Shown one piece after another: positions 1 through 10,806 of a DNA stretch of 46,629 nt. Positions within the stretch are counted from its first letter, which is position 1; every line of letters begins with the position of its first letter. Origin of the DNA: Porogramme epimiltina (lineage: Eukaryota > Basidiomycota > Agaricomycetes > Polyporales > Polyporaceae); assembly GCA_900155495.1 (NCBI GenBank), contig FTLJ01000517.1, positions 1 through 46,629 on the forward strand, in the 5' to 3' direction. The notes under the pieces were generated by a model, which did no database searches, was not told the origin of the DNA, and saw only the letters and a list, made by a program, of their open reading frames with translations. A program made the translations under genes and the position numbers.

Positions 1-54
1 AGCGCGCAAGGCATCGCCCGCCCGTGGTGGAAGATATTCTTCGGCATCTGGTAA
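1..54 (+). CDS. Possible C-terminal end of an unidentified protein (partial)
   Basis: Reading from base 1, one frame stays open for 17 codons and stops at TAA (52-54). The short peptide is rich in Trp and Phe and ends in WWKIFFGIW. Such an aromatic end looks more like real coding sequence than the pyrimidine-rich DNA that follows, so this may be the last exon of a gene entering from the left. It is too short to assign a family, and chance cannot be excluded. Confidence 0.3.
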   Translation, partial: SAQGIARPWWKIFFGIW

Positions 55-966
55 AAGCTCCCCTCCCCTCCCCCTCCCCCACCCACCCTCCGCTTCGTCT
101 ACCCTTTCCTGGCCTCCCCGCGTGCTCCGCCGACCGGTACGTCCCCGCGCGCACCCAGCCTGGGCCCCCGGCCGTTCTCTCGCTCATCTCCGCCGCCGTT
201 CAGGTACACGCCCCGGGAGCATTGTCTTTCGTGCGCTTTTCTCTCAGCCCGCCCACGCTGCCGCTGCCCGCCGGCGGGCGATCCGGCGCCCCGCCGTCCA
301 CGCCCCCGCCGCGATCGGCAACGCGGATGCCCCAGCGGGACGAAGACGGCCCCGGGGCGTCGCCCGGGGACCCGCCCCGGTGCCCTCGTACCCGCGCCGC
401 GCTGGGCCCCGCTTCCGGCCGTTTTGACCACCTAGTGTACTCGCATGGGAATGGCAGCGCACCTCCCCGATAATCGTCCTGATCTTGATACGTACGCGCG
501 AGCATGTACGGCATATGATTTCCTCGTCCCACATTAATCGCCAAGCGCGAGCCCGTGCGTGCTAAAGTTTCGCGGGAGAAGGTTCGGCTCAGAATATTCG
601 AGGGGGGTTAGTGCGAGTGGTGCTGCGAGGTGATTTTTCTGGACGACGCCCCGCCTCCGAGGCGACCACACGCCGGGCAGGCTGTGGGTACATGGAGCCC
701 AGGCTGGAGCACGGCGTACTCTACTAGACAGACACGCCCTCCGTCCCCTGCTTCGCGGAGGAACAGATAGCGGTCGGCTCCGGCCCTGGGACCAACCTCC
801 GTCGTCTATTTCGTAAGAGCCCTCCATCTTCGCGAAAGCGATCTTCGGCCTCGTAGCACTCGAACAGCATATTCGGTCTATATTGCGGTGGGAGCCTCGC
901 TCCCTCTGAGCGGAGTGCTCACACGGTCATGGACATCGCTCTCTCAGCACGCGCGCCTCCCGGAGC
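55..966. other. Gene-poor 3' flank between the edge fragment and NOC2
   Basis: No convincing exon was found on either strand. Bases 58-115 are a C/T-rich tract. The overlapping open frames at 24-544 on both strands are Arg/Pro/Ala-rich and typical of chance frames in GC-rich DNA. The stretch lies downstream of NOC2, so it probably holds 3' UTR and intergenic sequence. Confidence 0.5.
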
Positions 967-3716
967 TCAGTCCTCCAATATCTCGTCCTCGCCCTCCCGT
1001 GCCTGCAAATAGAGACGCCGAAATTAGCACTCCGCAGGAATATCGACCGCCTCGCAGCGGCCGCCGCGACGGTGGCACACACGCACGCGCGCGAGCGCAT
1101 GCACGGCACCGCCGGGCATGAGAAACGCGCGCCGCGCGAGAACGAGAACGAGGTGCGCACCTTCTCGACGAGCTTCCGCCGCTTCTCTCTCGCCTTGCGC
1201 TGCACCTTGACGTACCGCCCGAGCGGCGTCTCCTCCGTGCGCGCGGCCGCGTCCGCCTCCCACCGCTCCACATCGGCCATCTTGCCCGGCGCGAACGCCA
1301 CACCCGCGCGCCGCTGCTCCGCCCACTTCGCGCTCTCCTCGACGCGCTCGACGAGCGTCTTCGCGAGCGCCGCCTCCTTGCCCTTGGCTGCGCCCCGGCC
1401 TTGCGCGTTCTTCGCGCCCTTGACCGCTTTGCGGAGCATGAGTACGATCGGAACAGTCGCCTCGGGGAAGCCGATGCTTCCGTGTACGGGTGGGCTTGAG
1501 AGGTACTCGGCAAGGAGGAACGTAGCCTCTTCGGCGAGACCCTCGTTGTACACCCGCGTCTTCAGGTACTGCTGGGGAGCGCGGATCGCCGTGTCGAAGT
1601 CAAGAGGGCGGAGGGTTGACGCCTTGGGCTTGGATGATGAGGAGAGGGTGTGAGTGAGGATGGGGAGGAGGTACGGTGCGAGCGGGACGTAGGTGTTTGC
1701 ATGCCGAGTGAGATGCAACACCGAGCGTACGATGTGCAAGTGGAAGGGGAAGGAGCGGGGGTTGCGGATGAGTCTGCTCGCCGCCATTAGCACAGCGATG
1801 AACGTCGACAATATAAGGGTCATTACCTCGCCGCACCGAGTGCGACTTGCACGAGTGGATAGATTAGTGCCCGAAGCTCGCTTTCCTGCCCACCGCGCTC
1901 CAGTAGTGTTTCTTTGCTACATGCGCGGGCGACCACGATGCTCCAGAAGTCCACGCAATGTACATATTGCCAGTTGTACACTTGCTTATACGCCTCCTGT
2001 AAAGAGGCCAATGAGCTGGGTTACCTGGGCACACGTTATAACCAACCTTCGTTTTCGTCTTCATAGAATTACGAAGATGGATTGCAAGCTGTCGAATGTA
2101 CCCGAACGCATGCTGGTACGAAGCAGCATGGTCCGCGCAGAATAGCTCGCTTGCGGAGTTCTTCATGAGGGTGATAGAGGGCAATGTGTGCGCGCTCGTA
2201 GATTTGCATGACCGGACTAACGTCAAGTATGTGTTCTGTGGAGATAGTTAGGACATGGTTCAGAAGGCCATAGGGGGAAAAGTACGAACCTTAAGCACAT
2301 TGTCAAGGATGGATTCGTCCGTTGCGGCCGCGAGACGGCGCACGGAGAGGAACGCTGATATCCGCACGCTATCCTCGGCAGTCGCCCAGTAGTCCAAGCA
2401 TGTCTTCAAGTAGACTTTCACCGTTTTCCGGCTGCCCGTGACATATGGAACGAGCTTGGCGGTCTCGCTGAATGCTAGACGAAGCATATCATTGTCGGAT
2501 ATTTGACCCATGAGATGGAGCACGTTGAGGAAGTACGACAGGATGAGTTTCTGCAGAGTTTTCCACTTCGTCGTCTGCGTTGGCGATTTACTGTGAGAGG
2601 CAGGTAATGAGTGTGTGTATGGGAAGCGTTCTAAGAGAGGGACAATACAATTTGCCATTTGCTAGTGTTCGGTAAGGGCAATGGTGCTCAAGCACAACCG
2701 GAGTATATCTCAATGCAGTAGTGACAAGCTTGTTATATACTATGTTGACGTCATAAGTCGAAGGGAGGGGCGAGAGATAGACTGGACACACCTGAAGCAC
2801 TATCTACCCTCCAGGCCAGCACTTGGTCCTCTTCGTTCATATGCACTGCGGACCGGAACGCTATGAGCAGTTTTCGGAGAGCCTTCAGGGACCGGTGCTA
2901 TATGCCCAGGTGAGTATTCTCATCTTAAGACAAGAATGAGCGGGGTACGAACCTCCAATAGCGCCTTTTGCCATCGTTGGAGGATTTCCTTCGTCAGGAC
3001 GGGCGTTTCGTCCTCTTCCATGGCTTCCTCCTCCTCTTCGTCGTTTTCATCACGAGCTGCTGTATCGTCGAGATTGAAGTCCAACAGTTCCTGGTCATTT
3101 TCTTGGAGGTATTTGTAGAACTCCGGGTCCTTTTCCGCGAGCTTGGAGAGCTCCATGAGGTGCGCCTCCCCCTCATCTATCTGCCTTGAGCATCGTCACA
3201 AAGAAGCATAGGAAATTAAACACACCGTCAAGGTCGTCAACATCCGCGAAAGACGCGTTGTCATCTACGTCGTCCGAGTCCGCACCATCTTCGTCCTCTG
3301 CATCCTCATTCATGTCGTCGTGCCCGCTCTAACATGCACTCAGTGGGTATGAAGGCTAATGCGTAAGAAAGGTTCGTACCTCTGCGTCTTCGTCTTCATC
3401 ACTGCCTTGCATGAAACCGCCTCCAAGGAAGTCATCCACGGACATTCCCTTGAACCTACCGAGCACAGGACATTCACCACCATTACTTCTGACGCCCTGG
3501 AGAAAGCACTCACTTTCCAGATGTCTCCTCAACCTCTTCTTCATCATCATCGCTAGCGTCGGAGTCGCGCTCGGCATCCCTCCCCTTGTCTTTCGTCGCC
3601 TGTCTACGTTCGGCTTTCTTCTTGATGTCGCGGTGCTTTCGGCGGGCCTGGATGGTCTTTTTCAGCTGTCCGCTGGCGGCGAATTTTCTTGTGGATTTTG
3701 CGGCTTTCTTCCCCAT
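967..3716 (-). CDS. NOC2: Nucleolar complex protein 2 (Noc2), ribosome biogenesis
   Basis: Noc2 pairs with Noc1 in the nucleolus and with Noc3 in the nucleoplasm to mature and export pre-60S ribosomal particles. My model has 11 exons: 3716-3514, 3455-3380, 3328-3226, 3176-2953, 2897-2792, 2739-2649, 2590-2290, 2235-2047, 1996-1827, 1773-1161, 1002-967, giving 703 residues, close to yeast Noc2. The N-terminus is basic (MGKKAAKSTRKF), followed by acidic stretches. Family blocks include EKDPEFYKYLQEND, ALRKLLIAFRSAVHMNEED, VYNKLVTTALRYTPVVLEHH, YQHAFGYIRQLAIHLRN and VYNWQYVHCVDFWS. All junctions keep phase. The last intron (158 nt) is long for this locus, and the final exon encodes only an 11-residue acidic tail. 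The function is assigned from family similarity and I consider the identification firm. Confidence 0.95.
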
Positions 3717-4031
3717 GTTAAAAGCGTGGAGGCGAGCACGTTTCTGAAAAGCAAGAAAGAGGCGCGTCCCACAAAGCGGACGGAGGAGTTCCAAAACACT
3801 CGGAATGGCCGGCGCGCAGGAAACTTTCGGTATGGGCGCTTGATGAACGTGAGCCTAGAATAGGGTTAGGAGTTCCAGCTAACTGAGTAGCGGCGATCTC
3901 CCAATATCAGGAATGTCAGACCGGCGACGAACTCTACATAGAGGTGCATCGGGGAAACATCATACATCCATATTGTATCATACATATGGTCATAGAACAT
4001 GCTTATTCCAGTATCGAACGAACCCTGCCTC
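3717..4031. other. Intergenic region upstream of NOC2
   Basis: This short gap holds the presumed NOC2 promoter and the 3' end of the next minus-strand gene. I see no distinct element. Confidence 0.5.
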
Positions 4032-4875
4032 CTAAGCCCTACGGTAGCGACCCGTTAGCCATTGTCGTCGAGGTTCCTCATGATTTCGAAGGGCACGGCA
4101 ATCAATATCGAGTACCGGGGTCCAGATATAAGTTCCGTCGTCGTCGATAGTGCGTTCCAAGCCTGTGAGAACGAGGAAATCATAGATGGAGGTCAGCCCT
4201 TTCAAACGATCCGGGCATGTGGCCACTTTTAGTTCTTGAGCGAGGCCGGCATGGAAATCATCTGCTCGGAATAGGCGGTCTTCATCGGTAATCGGGATAA
4301 TTTGATCGTTTTCGTGTTCAATGGCCCAAGCCTCGTACTGCGCAAGCTCGTCGCAGAGGAACTGCTGCTCTAGGACGCGGGTCAAAAGCAGGCCCCACGT
4401 GAGACCATCTTCAACTTGGAATCTTCGCGACATCATACAACGAGCCTCTATGCCGTGAAGCTGTGAGTGGCGCGTCCGCAGTGGTCAGCTTCTAGTATCT
4501 GACGATGCTGGAGACCGGATATTCCAAACACGTACTACAGGGGTGGCGCAGTACACCAAGCTCGTTATCCCTGGGACAAAATGGTGGCTTTCGTCATCGC
4601 AGCGCTTCAGCTGACACCCCCGGGTGGCACAGCGCATAGGTGGTTTCATAAGGTGGTCGATAACGACATCCGCATCCGCCACCGTCTTGGCGACGTAAGG
4701 GATCATTTTGTCGCCGAAAGGCTTGAAGTCGAATTCGTCTTCAAGATCCTTAAGGAGGAAGCGGCCGCCGCTCTTCGTACGGATGCGGAATGTGGTGCAG
4801 CCGGTGGCTTAAAGAATTCAACATTGTCAGGGAGCGTACAGTGCGAGGTTAGAGAGGCCGATACTAACTGGACAT
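4032..4875 (-). CDS. Hypothetical protein, unknown function (235 aa)
   Basis: I do not recognise this family. The model has three exons: 4875-4869 (ATGTCCA only), 4807-4536 and 4460-4032. Donors are GTTAGT and GTACGT, acceptors TTTAAG and TCACAG, and the phases agree. The predicted protein is soluble with no signal peptide or membrane segment. It has a basic start (TTFRIRTKSGGRFLLKDLED), a Cys-containing middle part (MRCATRGCQLKRC) and an acidic, Trp-containing C-terminal half (LTWGLLLTRVLEQQFLCDEL). Its tail ends in RRQWLTGRYRRA. Continuous sense across both introns argues that it is real. The seven-base first exon is the weakest part; an in-frame Met further down (MIPYVAKTV) is an alternative start. 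Confidence 0.6.
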
Positions 4876-4962
4876 TTTGTATTGCTTCTAGTGAGGCTAG
4901 TGAGGTTGGAAGACAGTGATATGGAGTTGGAGAGTGAGAGAGAACTGATCGGGGAGAGAACA

Positions 4963-4969
4963 CTTTATA
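4963..4969 (-). promoter_or_regulatory. TATA box of the 4032-4875 gene
   Basis: TATAAAG reads on the minus strand about 90 nt before the proposed ATG at 4875, a sensible distance for a fungal TATA element. It gives modest support to that start site. Confidence 0.4.
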
Positions 4970-4975
4970 TGCGGA

Positions 4976-5810
4976 CGGGTTATTATCGTTTTGGCCACAA
5001 CAAGGCTGGTGCGAGTGTGGTCGTGAATGGCGCCAGGAAGCCAAAGCAAATGGTCCCTTTGTCAACATTGCTAGAGAGACGGCTTTATCCTAAGGTATTA
5101 TCAGCATATATACACGGATGCGATTTGTGGTCTCCTTGATATTCACCATTTTGTAACGAGTGTATTCAATCATGAGGTCCACTTGTGCTCTGTGGCGTGC
5201 GCTTTGTTCAGTGGCGCACACCTAACCGGTTGAACACCTGGTGAGATAATTAAAGTTGGTGGGCTCGCTTTAGACTGCTATACATGTGGCAGGCTATCCA
5301 GTCAGTACGCGGGTTCTAGTGGCCTCCCTCTGGATATCACGATGTGGCGAGCCAGTGGAAGAATCGATAATCGTACGCATTTTGTTGAAGTTGCTTCGAC
5401 TACTCAAGGGTCTCTGAATCCCTGTCTAATGGCAAAAAGTTTTATCAGTGTAAACAGAGGTGCAGTAGTAGACTTGACTGTTTCCGTTCTATGAGCAATG
5501 CATAATGGGGACGAAGAATTGCCAGGGTGATGAGGGTAATATGCTGAGTTCGTGGCGCCCACCCAAGACAGGTGGCTGGTATCTTAGAGTCACGTGGCTC
5601 ATGTCATTGGTTATGGAACTTGAAAGTTGAGATTTGGCGAAAGCAATAATAACATTCGAGACCACTCAAAGCAATGAATGCACATGTACAGTTTCCGATG
5701 TTGTCCTCCGCTACACATCTGTTCATTGATAGTAGTTCAACACAGTAATGTTACAGTCTACACGACCCTTTTTTTCATCCATGTACAAACTCCCAACACG
5801 AGCATGCGGC
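4976..5810. other. AT-richer intergenic region, no gene seen
   Basis: This lies between the hypothetical gene and the 3' end of argininosuccinate synthase. It is less GC-rich than the flanking genes. No exon-like block with family similarity was found; the short frame at 5678-5905 overlaps the antisense of the last ARG1 intron and looks accidental. Confidence 0.5.
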
Positions 5811-7497
5811 TTAGTTGCGGCCCTTGCGGATGTTGGCCTGCGCCCACCTACGATGATGTGTTAGACGATGGAGACAGGGTGCTAGGCGGGCTACTCACTT
5901 TTTGATACGGATGGACTCAATGGCAATGAAGCCAGTGGTGTCCGTCGGCTCGAAGCCGCCAAGCTCATCCATGGAGGACTGCTTCTCGTCATAGAGGCCC
6001 TCGTCGGACGAGCGGCCCTCGATGACGACGTTGCCCTTGTACAGCTTGAGGCGGACGACGCCGTTGACCGTCTTCTGCGACGCGCCGATCGAGCTCGTCA
6101 CGAACTCGCGCTCGGGCGTGAACCAGTGGCCGTTGTACAGGATGCGGCTGAGCTCGACGGTGACGAACTGGTCGCGGAGCGCGCGCACGTTGCGGTCGAG
6201 CGTGAGGCCCTCGAGGTCGACGTGCGCCGCGCGCAGGATCGTCGCGCCGGGCGATTCGTAGCAGCCGCGGCTCTTGACGCCGATGAAGCGGTTCTCGACG
6301 ATGTCGATGCGCCCGATGCCGTGCTTGCGCGCGAGCGCGTTCAGCGCCAGGAAGATCTCGACGCCATCAGTGTACTCCTTGTTCTCGTCGGGCACGACCA
6401 CCTTCGTGGGCAGGCCCTCCTTGAACTCGATAGTGACGCGCTGGGGAGTCTGGGGAGCCTGCTCGGGGTCGACAGTGAGCTTCCACATGTCCGCGGGGGG
6501 AGTGGTGTCGGGGTCCTCGAGGATGCCGGCCTCGTAGGAGATGTGGAAGAGGTTCTCGTCCGTCGACCAGGGCTTCGCCGCGGTCTGCTGGACGGGGATC
6601 GACTTCTCAGCTGCGTACGTGAGGAGCGCCTGACGGCCGGCGAAGCGGTGGTAGAACTCTGAGCGCGAATGAGACTCGAAAGGTATTGCATGTGCTGCAA
6701 GAAAACATACCGGGAATGCGCCAAGGGGCGATGACCTTGATGTCGGGCTTGAGGCCGTAGAAGGCAAGCTCGAAGCGGACTTGGTCGTTACCCTTGCCCG
6801 TACATCCGTGCGAGACGAAGCTGATGGGAAGGTCGGATTAAGGCGAAAGGGCCCCGTGCATATAGGGGTATTACTTACTCGCAGCCCTCGCGATCAGCGA
6901 TGGACATCATACCACGGGCAATAATTGGGCGCGCGAGCGACGTTCCGAGGAGGTAGACATTCTGCTTGACCGTGAGCGGCCTGGGGGAGTCGGCATTCAG
7001 GGGGACGTGCACGCACCTCGTAGATGCAGTTGGCCTGGAGCGCAGGGTAGATGAGCTCCGTAACGAACTCGCGCTTGAGGTCCTAAAGACGTGCGCACAG
7101 CGCGCTGTCAGCTTCACATTCAAACAACCCATCAAGGAGTCCACGTACCTCCAGGAAGAACTTCTTCGCGCCGACGAGGAGAGCCTTCTTGCGCGCGGCC
7201 TCGAAGTCCTGCCCGTCCCGCCACCATCGCGTTCAACATCGCGCCCCGCACCCGGAAACGCATTAGCGCGGCGACGTACCTCCTCCTGGCCGACATCGGC
7301 CATGAACGCGTAGACCTCATAGCCCTGCTCGATGAGCCAGGCGAGGATGCACGAGGTGTCTGCAGACCGATGCGCGAGTGATCAGCACGGGAGGCCCGCC
7401 CCCATCAACGGCATCGCGTGGCGCGCGAGGCGCAAAAGGCACACGCACCGAGACCGCCGGAGTAGGCGAGGAGAACGCGGCCCTTGGTTGCGGACAT
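5811..7497 (-). CDS. ARG1: Argininosuccinate synthase
   Basis: This cytosolic enzyme condenses citrulline and aspartate with ATP to argininosuccinate, the penultimate step of arginine biosynthesis. The model has eight exons: 7497-7449, 7359-7280, 7208-7149, 7082-7017, 6961-6879, 6820-6711, 6658-5899 and 5847-5811, giving 414 residues, the normal family length. The ATP-binding loop AYSGGLDTS spans the first junction near residues 11-19. [14 protein letters not shown] and [16 protein letters not shown] follow, and the C-terminal part carries [16 protein letters not shown]. The last exon encodes only [11 protein letters not shown]; ignoring that intron gives a protein ending at IRIKK. Three TGACTC sites lie just upstream, which fits general amino-acid control. 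Confidence 0.97.
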
Positions 7498-7542
7498 GGC
7501 GGATGCGAGAGTGGTGGGGGTGGTGAGGAGGATGACGGCGAG

Positions 7543-7580
7543 TGACTCGCTTTATGGTGACTCCAGATCTGAGGTGACTC
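7543..7580. promoter_or_regulatory. Three TGACTC (Gcn4/Cpc1-type) sites upstream of ARG1
   Basis: TGACTC occurs at 7543-7548, 7558-7563 and 7575-7580, that is 46-83 nt before the ARG1 start codon. This is the core of the site bound by Gcn4/CPC1 bZIP activators, which induce amino-acid biosynthetic genes during starvation. The pattern is seen directly; binding is inferred. Confidence 0.65.
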
Positions 7581-8223
7581 GTGCGAGGCGCGCGTCGCGC
7601 GACGAGGCTGGGCTGGGGCTCGCGGTGGCTGAAGATTGCACTTATCAGCTTCGATTCGCTGCTTCAAGAAATTTCCCGACGCCTCCCCCAGAAAGGACGC
7701 CCGACGCGTCGAGGGCGCGTCGGTCACGGATCCCGTCACGCCCTCTCGGCATAACGCTCGCAGCAACATACAGGTCACAACCATCGTGCTGGTGTTGTTG
7801 GAAAAATATTAGACAAGGCCATTAGGTGATCGTATAGTGACAATGGGGATACAAAACGACTGCTACAGTGTCCGATCAAGTCCAGCGCGGCAGGAATAGG
7901 TGGAGAGAAAAGGAAGAAAACTGAAGAGAAGATCCCGGGCCGTCGGATTTAAGACTGCGCTTTGGGCGCGACCGCACCGGTCTGTAGTAAATTCTGTTGG
8001 AGACTGGAGCCTGAAGGCCATGACTCGAGTGGGGGAGATAGCGCAAACGAAGAGCCGGAAAATACATACGTGGGCGGGACGGGGAGGCTGGGTGTGCTGG
8101 ATATCCTAACAACAGACAGTAATGCAGATGCGTTCGTGAAGGTCGTGAGGTCGTTAAACAGTGCGTGCCAAGAAATTGTACAATGCGATGGTGGTCGTTC
8201 CCGTGATCTAAACTCCTGTGCCA
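7581..8223. other. Intergenic region between ARG1 promoter and kinase 3' end
   Basis: No exon was recognised. A further TGACTC occurs near 8020. The rest probably holds the distal ARG1 promoter and the 3' UTR of the kinase. Confidence 0.45.
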
Positions 8224-10273
8224 TTACCGTTGAGGGGTGCCCTTGCCGTTGACCTTGGTCGCCTTCCCGTGGGGCGACGTTGGGGGCGTCGAGCGCGTCG
8301 CAGCATGTGCCACCGCGCGGACGTCGCAGTCCGTTGGCGCGAGGTCTCCGCACTTCACGTGAGTCCTGTCGAGCTCGGGTCAGCCACATCGCGCCAAAAG
8401 GCCAGCCCCACCCTACTCACTTCATGCCGCAGTCGTCGCACTCGAGGACGGGCTTCCACCCGAGCCGCTTCGCGCACACGTCGCACTTGGCGCTGAGGAG
8501 CGTGCTCGAGAAGAACAGCTCGAGCGGGTTCCACAGCGTGTCGCTCGCCGGCTCCTCCTTCGCGGCGGCCCCGCGCTTCGTCCCGGGCTTGATGAGCGTG
8601 AAGCGGTGCACCATCGGGACCATGGTCGAGCCCGCGCGGATCGTCGACCCGCCCTCGGTCGCGGCGGCCACCGACGGCGCGAACACGCTCGACGTCGCGG
8701 TGTGGTACGACTCGATCGAGAGCATCGACTCCGTCGTCGTCGGCGTCGGCGCGTGCGCCCCGGTCGCGAGCGGGCGCGATGTCAGGTCGTCGGACCCGTT
8801 GGGGTTCGGCGACGGCCGGATCGTCATGATGGACGAGAGCGAGGGCGGGACCGTCTCCGTGGACATGGGCGAGTGCCCGCGGATCACGGTCGTGCTGTAG
8901 TCCGAATACGTGCTCGACGTGCTGTCGATGAGCGGCTGTGCGCTGTTGCTGCTCGAGTTGCCTGTTAAAGTCAGCTTCAGGACGCCGCGCGGTGCAGAGG
9001 GCGGAGATGAACCGCTCACCGGTCGTGTCGTCGCTCCACTCCCTGTTCAGGTCGACCTTGCTCAGGCCCTCAACGACTTTCGCGAACTCGTCCTCGCTGT
9101 CGTCGTCGCTCGAGTCCGCCGCCTTCCGCACTGGAGGCCGGCCGACGCCCTGGCCGAAGCTGGGGATGCGCGGCGCACCGCCCGGTCTCCGCATGCCGGA
9201 CATGAACCGTACAGTCCCAAGATGGATGTCGTCCTCGGAAGGCCGTGCAAGCACCTCCGCCTCGATCTCCCGCAGCCGGTCGAGGATCTCCCGCGTCGTG
9301 GGGCGCTGGCTGGGCACCTGCGCCATGCACTCGAGTGCAAGCTTGATGAATGCGGGCGGGCAGCCAGGGCTGGCGAGCCGGCGGACCTCGTCCTCATCCA
9401 CGTTGAAGAGCGGCGGCGTGCGGCGGAACGTGTGGTCGTCCGCGAGCTTGCGTGCGAGGATCTCGCAGAAGATGACGCCGAGGGAGTAGATGTCAGTCGG
9501 GAGGTCGAACTCGTTCCCGAGCAGTATCTCGGGGGACATGTACGAGTCCGTGCCGCAGAACGTGAGGCGTTTGCTCTCCTCCTCGTTGCGCGCGGCGATG
9601 CGCGCGAAGCCGAAGTCCGTGATCTTCAGACGGACGTTCGCGGTCACAAGGAGGTTCTCCCCCTTGAGATCTCGGTGTATGCACTTGCGGGCGTGGAGGT
9701 ACGCGAGCGCACGGGCGATGTCCGTCGCAAAGGACATACGGAGCCGCCATGGGAAGGGCTTGTTCTTGTCGTGGATGTACATGCGCAGGTTTCCGTTCTC
9801 GATAAACTCGGATATGATGAATATGCGTCCATCCGGGGCACGCGAGAGGCCGATGTAAAGGACAACATTTGGGTGTCGTGCCTCCCTGGGAGGCAACACT
9901 CGATTGGTATCCCGTGCACAGGCATTCGGGAGGAGTCGAAGCACTCACTTCATTAGCCGCCACTCTCGCTCAAAGTACTTTGCGACATCGTAGTCATTTG
10001 AAGGCAGCACCTCCTTGATCGCAACCTCGATGCCTAGGTATGTGGCTGTAGAGTCCGCGGGCGATGTCAGTTCCGGAAGCCATCCGCCTCCAGCCCCGAG
10101 GAGTGCTGAGGCCATAGCGGAGGGCGCACCTTTGTAGACGTTGCCAAAGGACCCAGACCCCAGCTTCTTCCACTCCCCTTTGATGTCCTGCGTTGTTTTA
10201 TGGATATGTTGCAGCGGAGTGCGAGACGAAGCGGGCTTACCTCGAAGGGAATGACATCAAAGGCATCGGACAT
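8224..10273 (-). CDS. TKL/LISK-like protein kinase with C-terminal C1-like zinc module
   Basis: A 578-residue protein kinase in six exons: 10273-10241, 10187-10130, 10045-9949, 9885-9020, 8961-8421 and 8365-8224. All catalytic elements are present: glycine loop GSGSFGNVYK (about 21-30), VAIK with Lys41, HRDLKGEN (133-140), DFG (153-155) and the SPE activation-segment end. The catalytic-loop sequence and short kinase core resemble tyrosine-kinase-like kinases of the LISK group. A Ser-rich linker follows. The C-terminus has the spacing C-x2-C-x11-C-x2-C-x4-H-x2-C-x7-C (511-545), as in C1 domains, which bind diacylglycerol or act as protein and lipid docks. The usual N-terminal His of C1 may be HRF farther upstream, with a longer insert. 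The last four Zn ligands depend on the final intron. The substrate is unknown. Confidence 0.9.
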
Positions 10274-10806
10274 CTTGATCTAAGACCAGGGTGGAGCGGG
10301 CGTTACTGAAAAGTGGAGAACAAGTCAAGCGAGGAGAAGGATGGCTGACGAGCTGGGGGAGGAGATAATGGCGGCTGGACGTCGTCGGGGACGTCGGGTG
10401 AGGCGAACACCGAGTAGAGGTGGTGGTGGAGGGAGAGGACTAAGCCAAAGCCCGAGGCTGCCGCCACCGTCCGTGGCTGGTGAGCCCTGTGACGCCCGAC
10501 AAAGGCTACGGAGCGCCCAGTGGCCACACGGCCCGTTTCGAGGCTGACCCATGCGTGTGGCATTCCGGACCAGCAGGCTCATGGTTGTCCGGGTCAGCCA
10601 CCATCGTCGCGAAACCCTAAAAGCGGAGCCCTGAAGCCTTCTGAAACCTTAGCGGACTTCGGGAGGCAGGTCCCAGTCCTTGTGCCGTAAGGATGATGGA
10701 CGAGAATGATCATTGAGACTTCCACCGTTTAAGATCAGATCCAAGATATAGAGCAGTCTAATCTACTGGGGCTCGGGGGCATTGTAGTGTATATCCTCCG
10801 TGCGTA
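10274..10806. other. Intergenic: kinase promoter and permease 3' flank
   Basis: A GA-rich tract on the plus strand (about 10320-10450; CT-rich on the kinase sense strand) lies just upstream of the kinase start and may be part of its promoter. No gene was recognised. Confidence 0.45.

Noticed and set aside
8910..9956. 348-residue plus-strand open frame
   Set aside because: It is antisense to the kinase exon. Its composition is Arg/Val/Glu-rich mirror sequence, without family blocks, and the kinase on the other strand is certain.
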